Shown here: positions 1-6,673 of the stretch, piece after piece | How positions within the stretch are numbered: position 1 is the stretch's first letter | How the letters are laid out: every line of letters begins with the position of its first letter | Source of the DNA: Anammoximicrobium sp032229885 | Lineage (GTDB): Bacteria > Planctomycetota > Planctomycetia > Pirellulales > Pirellulaceae | Direction: 5' to 3' | DNA length: 22,524 nucleotides | Assembly (NCBI GenBank): GCA_032229885.1 | Contig: JAVYAJ010000347.1 | Coordinates: 1-22,524 of the forward strand | Made by a program: the position numbers and the translations under genes | The notes under the pieces: model-generated | Told to the model about the DNA's origin: nothing | Seen by the model: the letters and a program-made list of their open reading frames with translations, nothing else | Databases searched by the model: none

Positions 1-190
1 CGCCACGGGCAGCAGCCATCTCCGCGAGCTTGTCGATGCCTTGCTGCCATGCCGGAACGTCCGACGAAACAACGAGCCACCACGCCACTCCGCCTGCGAC
101 CACCCTCCACGTCACTCCGCCGCCGCGCCGCCGCGAGCAAGCTCCCGCCCGTTCGCCCCACCCCAAATGCGGCATGGTACTGATGGGCGC

Positions 191-388
191 TCACCCAGAC
201 GGCCCCGTTGGCGCCTCGATCTCCGAAGCCGTTGGCGCCTTGGTACTGTTTGAATCGCCGGGCCGCAAATGCCTCCTGACCGCGCCCCGGGAAACGCCCA
301 GCGTTTCGGCAATCCGCCGCCCAGAGTAGCCAGCCGCACGTAACTTGTTGATTGCAAAGGACTTGTCCATCGATAGTTGGTTTGCCAC
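191..388 (-). pseudogene. IstA-type transposase, N-terminal fragment
   Basis: This 65-residue frame contains a clear resolvase/Hin-like helix-turn-helix (residues about 14-42, with AAGYSGRRIAETLGVSRG), as found at the N-terminus of IS21 IstA transposases, followed by a low-complexity Ser/Thr/Ala/Pro linker. It ends at a TGA at 191-193, far short of the roughly 400-500 residues of a full IstA, and no DDE catalytic domain is seen in any frame before the window edge. The start could also be the second ATG six codons in. It is most simply a decayed or interrupted transposase. A frameshift continuing outside the window cannot be excluded. Confidence 0.5.
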
Positions 389-460
389 GAGGCCCTCGCG
401 TGGTTGATTTCGGCGCCGAAATCAACCATTTTGACGAGAGCCGAGGATGGGGAACCAACT

Positions 461-504
461 GGTACCGTTTCAGGCGCCAATGAGTGGTACTGTTTGGGCG
501 CCAA
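461..504. repeat. Tandem terminal repeats of the IS21-like end
   Basis: Copy 1 at 461-480 and copy 2 at 486-504 share GGTAC(C/T)GTTT and GGCGCCAA and are separated by five bases. Their position directly inside the element boundary suggests transposase-binding sites. A related stretch occurs inside the IstA fragment (about 238-260). Confidence 0.6.
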
Positions 505-512
505 CCGACACA

Positions 513-1283
513 GACGTTCCGAACCTGTTGCTGCCCAGCGCCCCATACCTCCTTCACGTCATGGAAGTGTTCCTCGATCGACCACCGGGAGGCAACCGCT
601 TCCAAGATCCCACGCGCATCGGCCGCAGGGTTCGTGCAAAAGTAAGGCGCCTAACCGCCGTCCTCGAACCGCACAATCACAACGCGGATCTGGCCGCTCA
701 CCAACTGGGACGTCGCCAGAAACGTCTTGTACTGACGCGTTAGTTCGCCGCGGCGGCAGCGGTAGATCAGCGTCTCCCAGCCCTGCCGATGCGCGGCACG
801 CTTCGCCAAGCTGATCTTGTTCTTGCCATAGATCGACCGTCGCCCGCGACGATGAGGATCGGGCGGGCCGGGAAACAAGATACGGTCCGTGAGCCCGGGA
901 ATGGACTTCTGGACGACCAGACCGAGGACGACCGTGGCTAATTGTGCGGAAATCTGCCCCACACGGATCAGACAATCATAGAATCGATCCCAATCATCCT
1001 GCACACCGGCCGCTACAAACCAAGCACTGGCGGTGCGTCGATCGTCGGCTATAAGCATCCCGCCGATCACGATGGCCAGCCGGAATGCGATCCTCCGGTC
1101 TATGACCGCCTGTAGCATGGAAACCATGATCTGAATCGCGTCAATCAACGACACGCGGGCGTGCGTCGTCTTCTTGCGCTCGAGGTTGCGGCGCTGAAGC
1201 CGCTCGTGTTTATCGTGCTGGGACTTCTTTTGTTCCTTGTGTCTGGGTTGCGGACGACGCGCAGAACGTTTATGCTTAGCCAT
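513..1283 (-). pseudogene. DDE-superfamily transposase, internally deleted, with stop codon and truncated
   Basis: The frame opens with an ATG at 1283 and a basic N-terminus. Residues 41-125 match the start of a transposase family common in planctomycetes (TASAWFVAAGV around residues 84-94), then jump to the family's C-terminal part (SIYGKNKISLAKRA at 150-163, QYKTFLATS at 184-192). The central part with the first catalytic aspartates is missing. A TAG at 651-653 replaces an expected Trp codon. Homology then resumes in the same frame (APYFCTNPAADA, then IEEHFHDVKEVWGAGQQQ) until it is cut at about 513 by the IS21-like end. Family recognition is from memory of the motifs. It therefore carries three separate lesions and cannot encode an active enzyme. 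Confidence 0.7.
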
Positions 1284-1286
1284 CCC

Positions 1287-1344
1287 AGGCTCTCCCGGTG
1301 GCTTTGGTGGTGTTGGAAAATCACCTAACCATCGTCGAGAGCCT
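1287..1344. repeat. Short inverted repeat at the transposase 5' side
   Basis: AGGCTCTC (1287-1294) and GAGAGCCT (1337-1344) are perfect inverted copies just upstream of the transposase start. The outer copy probably marks the original end of that insertion sequence. No matching opposite end survives. Confidence 0.4.
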
Positions 1345-1414
1345 TGTTTCTGCCAAAATCAATTTGACCACTCGGAGCCAAAATTCGCCTAAAGTGCAGT
1401 TTCGAGGCCTGCCA

Positions 1415-2212
1415 ATGCCGGTGCGCTACGTCGCGTCGCTCGATGACCCGAGTCTCGTCGCCTACCGCGACTTGAAATCGCCCCTGTCGAATCGGCGCAG
1501 CGATCGCTTTGTGGTCGAAGGCGGATTGTTGGTCGAGCGGCTATTGGCCAGCGGATTGCCGGTAGTGTCGGTCGTGGTCGAACAGCGGCTGGTCGAGCAC
1601 TGGACGCCGCTCGTTCCCGAACGGACGACGTTGCTGGTGATCCCGGACGCGACGATGCGCGAGCTGATCGGGTTTCACTTTCATCGTGGCGTGTTGGCGT
1701 GCGGGCTGCGCCCGCCCAGCGGTGATTTACGACGGCTGCGACGCCCGACCGGTGCGGCGACCTGGGCGGTGTGCGTGGGCGTGAAGGATCCCGAAAATCT
1801 GGGTGGCATTCTTCGCAGCAGCGCAGCGTTTGGCGTCCATGCGGTCGTCTTGGGACAGTCGTGCGCCGACCCGTTCTCGCGTCGCGTGGCGCGGACGTCG
1901 ATGGGCGCAAACCTGCGTTTGCCGCTGGTCGAAAGCCAAGACCTGGCCGCCGACCTGGCGATTCTGCGCGACGAGTTTTCCGCCCAGTTGGTGGCCACCG
2001 TGTTGGACGCCGACGCCGAGCCGCTGGGCGACGTCGCACCGGCTGAGCGCACTGCGCTGCTGTTTGGCAACGAGGGCGAAGGGCTCGATTCTCGCTGGAC
2101 GACGATGTGCGAGCGTCGGGTCACCATCCCCATGCCGCCGGGCGTGGATTCTCTGAACGTCAACGTGGCGGCGGGGATCTTTTTGTTCCACTGGCGCCGC
2201 GGCCGGCATTGA
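1415..2212 (+). CDS. SpoU/TrmH-family RNA 2'-O-methyltransferase
   Basis: The 265-residue product is a SPOUT-class methyltransferase, expected to use S-adenosylmethionine to methylate a ribose 2'-OH in rRNA or tRNA. All three SpoU motifs are present: motif 1 DPENLGGILRSSAAFG (about residues 125-140), motif 2 LLFGNEGEGLD (about 212-222), and motif 3 IPMPPGVDSLNVNVAAGI near the C-terminus, which forms the trefoil knot. The N-terminal part (residues 1-105) has the SpoU substrate-binding look (FVVEGGLLVERLL). The ATG at 1415 was chosen because the upstream GTG at 1298 lies in insertion-sequence DNA and the added 39 residues are unlike the family. The RBS is weak. It is a lone gene, convergent with the hydrogenase operon. 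The precise substrate is not evident. Confidence 0.9.
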   Translation: MPVRYVASLDDPSLVAYRDLKSPLSNRRSDRFVVEGGLLVERLLASGLPVVSVVVEQRLVEHWTPLVPERTTLLVIPDATMRELIGFHFHRGVLACGLRPPSGDLRRLRRPTGAATWAVCVGVKDPENLGGILRSSAAFGVHAVVLGQSCADPFSRRVARTSMGANLRLPLVESQDLAADLAILRDEFSAQLVATVLDADAEPLGDVAPAERTALLFGNEGEGLDSRWTTMCERRVTIPMPPGVDSLNVNVAAGIFLFHWRRGRH

Positions 2213-2286
2213 CCGCGGCAATCGAACCCGTGGCGATAGGTGGCCTGTGGCGACGGATGGCGTGGCGGCGAACACCCCCCGCGCGA

Positions 2287-2361
2287 AGCCGAATCGGGGT
2301 CAGCCGAATCGAGACCAGCCAAAACAGGGCCAGCCCCGTCCGAGCCGGCCGAATCGCAATG
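2287..2361. repeat. Imperfect 15-bp tandem repeats between convergent genes
   Basis: Five consecutive 15-base units begin AGCCGAATCGGGGTC, AGCCGAATCGAGACC, AGCCAAAACAGGGCC, AGCCCCGTCCGAGCC and GGCCGAATCGCAATG. They fill much of the 156-bp spacer between the methyltransferase and the 3' end of the hydrogenase operon. No T-tailed terminator hairpin is visible there. Confidence 0.6.
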
Positions 2362-2368
2362 CGGGCGA

Positions 2369-2812
2369 TCAGACCGTCGCCAGTTGCACGCGGGCGCCCT
2401 CCAGACGCGAAGCCAAGGATTTGGTGACCGACACCAGCATGCGGTAGCCCAGGTCGTGGTGCTGCTCGCACAGGGCGCGAAACTTGGCGCCGTTGATCGA
2501 GATCAGCGTACTTGGCTTGCGAGTCACGCCCGCCGTGGTGCAACGAAACGGCTCGACCATGGCCGACCACACCAGAAGCTCGCCGGCCACGATCGTGTCG
2601 ACGACCCGTTGTTGACCATCGCCCAAGGTGTACTTCAGGTCCACCTCGCCATCGATCACGATGTAGAGTCGCTCGGCTGGGTCGTTTTCGGCGAAGATCG
2701 TTTCATTGGCGTCGAACGCGACCTCGTCGGAAATCATGGCGACTTCTTTCAGCACATCGGCATCGACGCTGAGGAAGAACGGATATCGTCGCAGTTGCTC
2801 GGGGGAAATCAT
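2369..2812 (-). CDS. Stand-alone cyclic-nucleotide-binding (cNMP/Crp-type) domain protein
   Basis: This 147-residue protein is almost entirely one Crp/PKA-type cyclic nucleotide-binding beta-roll: FFLSVDADVLKEVAMISDEVAF, then ERLYIVIDGEVDL (residues about 47-59) and a GELLVWSAMVEPF stretch (about 77-89) at the phosphate-binding-cassette position. No helix-turn-helix or enzymatic domain follows, so it is unlikely to bind DNA itself. The canonical Arg of the cassette is not obvious, so the ligand (cAMP, c-di-GMP, a redox signal or none) is unknown. The ATG at 2812 has a strong upstream AGGAGAG and overlaps the protease stop by 4 bp (ATGA), which indicates translational coupling. It is the last gene of the hydrogenase operon and is probably a sensor or modulatory subunit of the complex. 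Confidence 0.85.
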   Translation of the reverse strand: MISPEQLRRYPFFLSVDADVLKEVAMISDEVAFDANETIFAENDPAERLYIVIDGEVDLKYTLGDGQQRVVDTIVAGELLVWSAMVEPFRCTTAGVTRKPSTLISINGAKFRALCEQHHDLGYRMLVSVTKSLASRLEGARVQLATV

Positions 2813-3291
2813 GGTTTGGACTCTCCTGACATGGAACCGAGAATTCGAATCACATCTTGGACTGCCTGATCGATGGCCGCAGCGACGGCCGGCGTGCATT
2901 GATCACCAAAGTTGATCACATCCTCGGCCTCGATGCCGATCAGATGGACGTCCTCGTCCGCCGGCAAAGCAGCGCCGGCATGGCGTCCAAAGGCCAACGC
3001 GGTCGCCAAATTGACGTCGTGCGCCGACGCGCTGCGTTGGGTGGCCATCGAGGCGGGGGTCAAGTGATGGATGGTCCCGGGCGCGGCGCCGCTGCAGATC
3101 GCGTCGATCACGATCACCCGGTCATAACCGATCATCCGTTCCATCAATTGAAGTCCGCCCCAGTAATCCTCGACGAGCTCGACATCGTCGCGGGCGGCCA
3201 GCAGCGGTTCGAGCCGTTGGACAACGCGCAAGCCGACACTGTCGTCGGAGACGATCGGGTTGCCCAGGCCGATAATCAGCGTTGTTGGCAA
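2809..3291 (-). CDS. [NiFe] hydrogenase maturation protease (peptidase M52)
   Basis: Family members cleave the C-terminal tail of the [NiFe] large subunit after nickel insertion. The product has the family N-terminus LIIGLGNPIVSDDSVG, whose Asp acts as a nickel probe, followed by a second conserved segment around VIVIDAICSG. A third metal-ligand candidate is the His in SAHDVNLATAL. From the TTG at 3291 the protein is 160 residues, normal for the family, and AAGGA lies 6 bases upstream. An in-frame ATG at 3396 would add 35 residues with no family resemblance, so I prefer the TTG. It sits directly behind mvhA, whose 28-residue tail is the obvious substrate, and its stop overlaps the next gene. 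Confidence 0.88.
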   Translation of the reverse strand: MPTTLIIGLGNPIVSDDSVGLRVVQRLEPLLAARDDVELVEDYWGGLQLMERMIGYDRVIVIDAICSGAAPGTIHHLTPASMATQRSASAHDVNLATALAFGRHAGAALPADEDVHLIGIEAEDVINFGDQCTPAVAAAIDQAVQDVIRILGSMSGESKP

Positions 3292-3462
3292 AGCAGAATC
3301 CTTGGCGCGGAGCGCGGGCGAGTGGTCGCAGTGTTCGGCACGTGCCGTGCTCTTGACATGCCGGGCTAGCTTTTGTGGCCGGCGCGCGCCTGCCACCGTG
3401 GGCCGCGCCGATCATGCGGACCGCCCAGCCGACTGATGGCTTTTCCGTCCACGCACGACCGT

Positions 3463-3487
3463 CCCCGGCCTAGTTGCCTGGCCGGGG
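3463..3487. other. Intercistronic hairpin between mvhA and the protease gene
   Basis: CCCCGGCC (3463-3470) and GGCCGGGG (3480-3487) form a perfect 8-bp stem with a 9-base loop, in the 228-bp gap after mvhA. No U-tract follows in the transcribed direction, so an mRNA-stabilising or processing element is more likely than a full terminator. Confidence 0.5.
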
Positions 3488-3519
3488 GCGTGGCCTGGAA
3501 ACGTGTCCTCGGCTGGCGG

Positions 3520-4986
3520 TCAATCCAGGCACTGTGTCAGCCGCTCGACGACGTTTCCTTGCGGGTCGCGGAGGCGGATTTCTAGCGGCATCTGTCCGGG
3601 CAGGTTGTGCGTGGCGCAGCCGAAACAGGGATCATAGGCTCGAAACGCCATCTCGACCATGTTCAGCAGCCCCTCGGTGACCTGTCCCTTCTTGATCAAG
3701 CCTTGAGCAGCCTTTTTGACCGACATGCAGATGGGGGCATTATTGTTGGTCGTGCCCACGATCAGGTTGACCTTGGTCAGGATCCCCCTCTCGTCGGTCA
3801 CATAATGGTGCGTCAGCGTGCCCCGCGGCGCCTCGACGGATCCCACGCCCTCGGTCGGCGTCTCGGTCGGCAGCACGCGATATTCCTTGCTGGTGATCTC
3901 CGGATCGGTCGCCAACCGGACCCAGTTCTCGGTCGCGTACAGGATCTCGATCAGCCGCGCCCAGTGCGTGGCCAACGTCGGATGTACGGGCTTGCCGCCC
4001 AGCGTATCATAGAACTTCTGGTATTCGGCGTTGGCCAGTGGCGTGGCCATCCCGTCGGCCGCATTCAAGCGGGACAACGGCGTGCAGCGGTACACGCCCG
4101 AATCGATCCCATCGGTGAAACCTTTCCAGCCGAGCCGCTTCAGATACGGAAACTTCAAGTAGGACCACGGCTCGACGCGTTCGGCCACGTACTCGCGATA
4201 TTCCCGCGGATGATACTTGAACTTCTCCTGGCCGTCCGGTCCGACGACGCGGATCTTGCCGTCGTAGAAATTGAGATGGTTGTTCTCGTCCACCGTACCC
4301 ATATTGTAGATCTTGTGGGTATAGGCGTCGCTCTTGATCAGATTGACGTATTCGGTGTTCTTCAGGACCAAGTCGGCGAACAGTTGGAGCGAGAATTGGG
4401 CAAACTCGATCGCGTCGCGGCCGAGCTTCTCGATCTCCTTCCGTTGCTCTTCGGTGATCCCACGGCTGACCCCGCCCGGCAAGCCCCAGTTCGGGTGAAT
4501 CGCGCGGCCGCCGATCATCTTGATCAGGCCGTGGCAGTCGCGGCGCATTTTGAGCACTTTGCCACCGATTTCAAGCCCGACCTTGTTGATCACGCCCACG
4601 ATGTTCCGCTCGGCCTTGGGCGCCGTCGGTCCCAAAATAAAGTCGGGGCCGCCCAGGGCGTAGAAGTGAGTCGTGTGATCGACGGACACGAAGATGCTGT
4701 ACAACATCTCGCGCAGCTTTTTGGCGGCTGGCGGCGGATCCACGTGGAACAGGTCGTCCAGCGCCTTGGTGGCCGCCATGTGGTGGGCCTCGGGGCACAC
4801 TCCGCAGATGCGGGCGGTCAGGTTAGGCATGTCCTCGACCAGGCGGCCTTCGCAGAACTTCTCGAAGCCGCGCAGTTCGGGAATCTGCAGGTAGCAGTTG
4901 GCCACGTCTCCCTGGTCGTCCAGAAAGATGTCGATCTTGCCGTGGCCTTCGAGCCGCGTGATGGGATCGATGGAGATGCGTTTCAT
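3520..4986 (-). CDS. mvhA: [NiFe] hydrogenase large subunit, MvhA-like (group 3c type)
   Basis: This is the catalytic subunit carrying the Ni-Fe(CN)2CO centre that splits or forms H2. The 488-residue product has the N-terminal L1 motif RICGVCPEAHH (residues 59-69) and the C-terminal L2 motif DPCFGCATH (452-460), giving the four cysteine ligands of the metal site. After His460 come 28 more residues (NLPGQMPLEI onward), the peptide removed by the maturation protease encoded next. Length and partners (MvhG, MvhD, HdrABC) fit the non-F420 Mvh type coupled to heterodisulfide reductase, not the membrane uptake type. The start has AAGGAA a few bases upstream. Mvh versus Frh is decided by context, since no F420-binding FrhB lies nearby. 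Confidence 0.95.
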   Translation of the reverse strand: MKRISIDPITRLEGHGKIDIFLDDQGDVANCYLQIPELRGFEKFCEGRLVEDMPNLTARICGVCPEAHHMAATKALDDLFHVDPPPAAKKLREMLYSIFVSVDHTTHFYALGGPDFILGPTAPKAERNIVGVINKVGLEIGGKVLKMRRDCHGLIKMIGGRAIHPNWGLPGGVSRGITEEQRKEIEKLGRDAIEFAQFSLQLFADLVLKNTEYVNLIKSDAYTHKIYNMGTVDENNHLNFYDGKIRVVGPDGQEKFKYHPREYREYVAERVEPWSYLKFPYLKRLGWKGFTDGIDSGVYRCTPLSRLNAADGMATPLANAEYQKFYDTLGGKPVHPTLATHWARLIEILYATENWVRLATDPEITSKEYRVLPTETPTEGVGSVEAPRGTLTHHYVTDERGILTKVNLIVGTTNNNAPICMSVKKAAQGLIKKGQVTEGLLNMVEMAFRAYDPCFGCATHNLPGQMPLEIRLRDPQGNVVERLTQCLD

Positions 4987-5044
4987 GGGTTATTCCTTCC
5001 GCTTGGCGGTGGCATCGGCCTGTGGATCGTACGGGCAGTTACAC

Positions 5045-6067
5045 TCAGTTTGTCCGCGCCGGCACATCAGCCGCGACAAGCGCCTCCTCGCGTTTGGCGC
5101 GTCGCAGCTTGCTGTTGGCCAGGCTGAACCGATAGAACGTCCCGATCGGGTCCGGCAGGCCCTTCTCGATGATCGCGTCGATCTCTTTGGGGTCGTCGGA
5201 ACCGATCACCGAGGCGATGGCGCTGAGCAGTCGCGCGCCGTAGTCCTCGACGCCGTCGTTCGGGCCATAGCAGCCGATGCAGGGCGAGTTGACGCTCGGG
5301 CACAGGGCGCCGCAACCGGCTCGCGTCGCCGGCCCGCAGCACATCAGGCCCTGTTCGAGCAGGCACGTCGTCTCGTCGGGGATCACTTCCCAGGTCCGCT
5401 TGAAGGCCTTGATCTTCTTTTCGGAGCGCGTTCGCGGGCATTCATCGCAGACGGTCGTGTTGGCGGCGATGAACGAGCCTCGCGGCGGCAGCGCGTTGTT
5501 CATGATCGCTTCGAGCGCCTCCCAGATCCGCGGCGCCTCGGGTGGGCAGCCGGGCAGATAGTAATCGACCTCGACGGTCTGGGCGAGCGTCTTCAGCGTG
5601 TCGTAAAACACGGGCAGATGCAGGATTCCTTCGGGAACCTCCGTCTTGGTCTGCGGGCGGACGCCCTCGGGATTCTCGGTCGAAGGCGTGTCCTGGTACG
5701 AGTTGTCGAAGATCGTCTGCCGATTGTGCAGATTCCCCAATCCGGGGATGCAGCCCTCGGCCGCACAGGATCCGAAGGCGACCAGGATCTTGGACTTGCG
5801 TCGAAACAGTTGGGCCATGTACTCCTGTTCGCTGGTGCGGATCCCGCCATTGAACAGGCAGACGTCGATCTCGCCGTCGGCCAGTTTCTCGACGTCTGCG
5901 ACCTTGCCGTCGGAGATGCAGGGGCACATCACGAGGTCGAACGCCTTGGCGACGTCCAGGATCTTGGCGTCGATGCCCAGGAACGAGATCTCGCACCCGC
6001 CGCAGGACGCCGCCCAATACATGGCGAGCTTGCCCTTGCCGTTGGAATTGGTGGCCGTCGCACTCAT
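5045..6067 (-). CDS. mvhG: [NiFe] hydrogenase small subunit, MvhG-like
   Basis: This subunit carries Fe-S clusters that wire the Ni-Fe site to MvhD. The proximal cluster ligands are visible as CGGCE (Cys22, Cys25), GSCAAEGC (Cys101, Cys106) and LPGCPP (Cys174). A second Cys-rich region (residues 207-266: CDEC, then CC, GCGALC and CIGC) can hold medial and distal clusters. At 340 residues it is within the range for group 3 small subunits. There is no twin-arginine signal, so the enzyme is cytoplasmic. Its ATG overlaps the mvhD stop by 4 bp (ATGA) and has GGAGGT 7 bases upstream. A 58-bp gap separates it from mvhA. Confidence 0.94.
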   Translation of the reverse strand: MSATATNSNGKGKLAMYWAASCGGCEISFLGIDAKILDVAKAFDLVMCPCISDGKVADVEKLADGEIDVCLFNGGIRTSEQEYMAQLFRRKSKILVAFGSCAAEGCIPGLGNLHNRQTIFDNSYQDTPSTENPEGVRPQTKTEVPEGILHLPVFYDTLKTLAQTVEVDYYLPGCPPEAPRIWEALEAIMNNALPPRGSFIAANTTVCDECPRTRSEKKIKAFKRTWEVIPDETTCLLEQGLMCCGPATRAGCGALCPSVNSPCIGCYGPNDGVEDYGARLLSAIASVIGSDDPKEIDAIIEKGLPDPIGTFYRFSLANSKLRRAKREEALVAADVPARTN

Positions 6068-6567
6068 GCCGGTACCTCCATCGCCTCTTGGTGTTCGTGA
6101 ACGATGTCATTTAACGCCTGCAGCCGGTCGCCATTCTCGCTCCAGTTTCGGGACCAGCCGAGCGGGCCTAGCTGCTTGATCTCGGCCACCATCTTGTCGA
6201 TGGCGTCCGCCAGGCGCTGGCCTTCGGCCGCCGAGGCCCAGACCAGTTGGACGCGCTGGTCCTCGATGCCCATCGGCCGCAAGGTGTGGCGCAGCAGGTG
6301 ATAGCGGCGCATGGCCTTGTAGTTCTGTTCGATGTAATGGCACTCGCCGGGATGACAGCCCGCGATCATCACGCCGTCGGCGCCCAACGAGAACGCCTTC
6401 ATCACGAACGTGGGATCCACGCGGCCGCTGCACATCACCCGGATCGCGCGGACATTCGGCGAGTGCGTGATCCGGGCCGAGCCGGCCAGGTCCGCCGCGC
6501 GGTACGAGCACCAGTTGCAGAAAAACCCGACGATCTTCGGTTCAAAGTTCGGGGGCACTTGACTCAT
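6064..6567 (-). CDS. mvhD: Hydrogenase iron-sulfur delta subunit, MvhD-like
   Basis: MvhD is the [2Fe-2S] adaptor that passes electrons from the hydrogenase dimer to HdrA. The 168-residue protein shows the family pattern FFCNWCSYRAADLAG (Cys17, Cys20), RVMCSGRVDP (Cys46) and GCHPGECHY (Cys71, Cys76). Its length suits a stand-alone MvhD; in some lineages the domain is instead fused to HdrA. The ATG at 6567 is preceded by a near-perfect AAAGGAGG at good spacing. The in-frame upstream extension to 6741 is Arg-rich and unlike the family. It is translationally coupled to mvhG. Confidence 0.94.
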   Translation of the reverse strand: MSQVPPNFEPKIVGFFCNWCSYRAADLAGSARITHSPNVRAIRVMCSGRVDPTFVMKAFSLGADGVMIAGCHPGECHYIEQNYKAMRRYHLLRHTLRPMGIEDQRVQLVWASAAEGQRLADAIDKMVAEIKQLGPLGWSRNWSENGDRLQALNDIVHEHQEAMEVPA

Positions 6568-6603
6568 CGATCTTGATCCTCCTTTGGGGCGACATCTGCG
6601 CCG

Positions 6604-6656
6604 CAGCCGCAGCGTCTGCGGCTGGGCGATCTGTGTCGAACGGCCCGGTTGGGCCG
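6604..6656. other. Two hairpins between hdrA and mvhD
   Basis: CAGCCGCAG/CTGCGGCTG (6604-6624) is a perfect 9-bp stem with a CGT loop. CGGCCC/GGGCCG (6641-6656) is a 6-bp stem with a GGTT loop. Both lie in the 106-bp gap where the operon changes from hdr to mvh genes. Neither is followed by a U-tract on the minus strand. They may attenuate, process or stabilise the mRNA. Confidence 0.5.
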
Positions 6657-6673
6657 CCCTGAATACTCGCTCG

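Larger units (their letters stand above)
1..512 (-). mobile_element. End of an IS21-like insertion sequence, cut by the window edge
   Basis: The right boundary is set near 510-512, where homology to the neighbouring DDE transposase stops and a TGT-starting terminus reading inward on the minus strand begins. Two near-identical copies of a 19-20 bp motif sit just inside it (461-480 and 486-504, core GGTAC-GTTT-GGCGCCAA). Multiple terminal repeats are a known trait of IS21-family ends. The start of an IstA-like reading frame follows at 388. Only about 0.5 kb is visible, so the other end, istB and the target duplication cannot be judged. Family assignment rests on the IstA N-terminus and the end structure. 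Confidence 0.6.

Noticed and set aside
3607..5127. Long plus-strand open frame of 506 codons opposite mvhA
   Set aside because: It is the mirror of the hydrogenase large subunit in GC-rich DNA. It has no recognisable domain, and mvhA is unambiguous.
4898..6100. Plus-strand open frame of 400 codons opposite mvhG
   Set aside because: Antisense to a certain gene, with no domain and composition rich in Arg, Asp and Val as expected from mirror frames.
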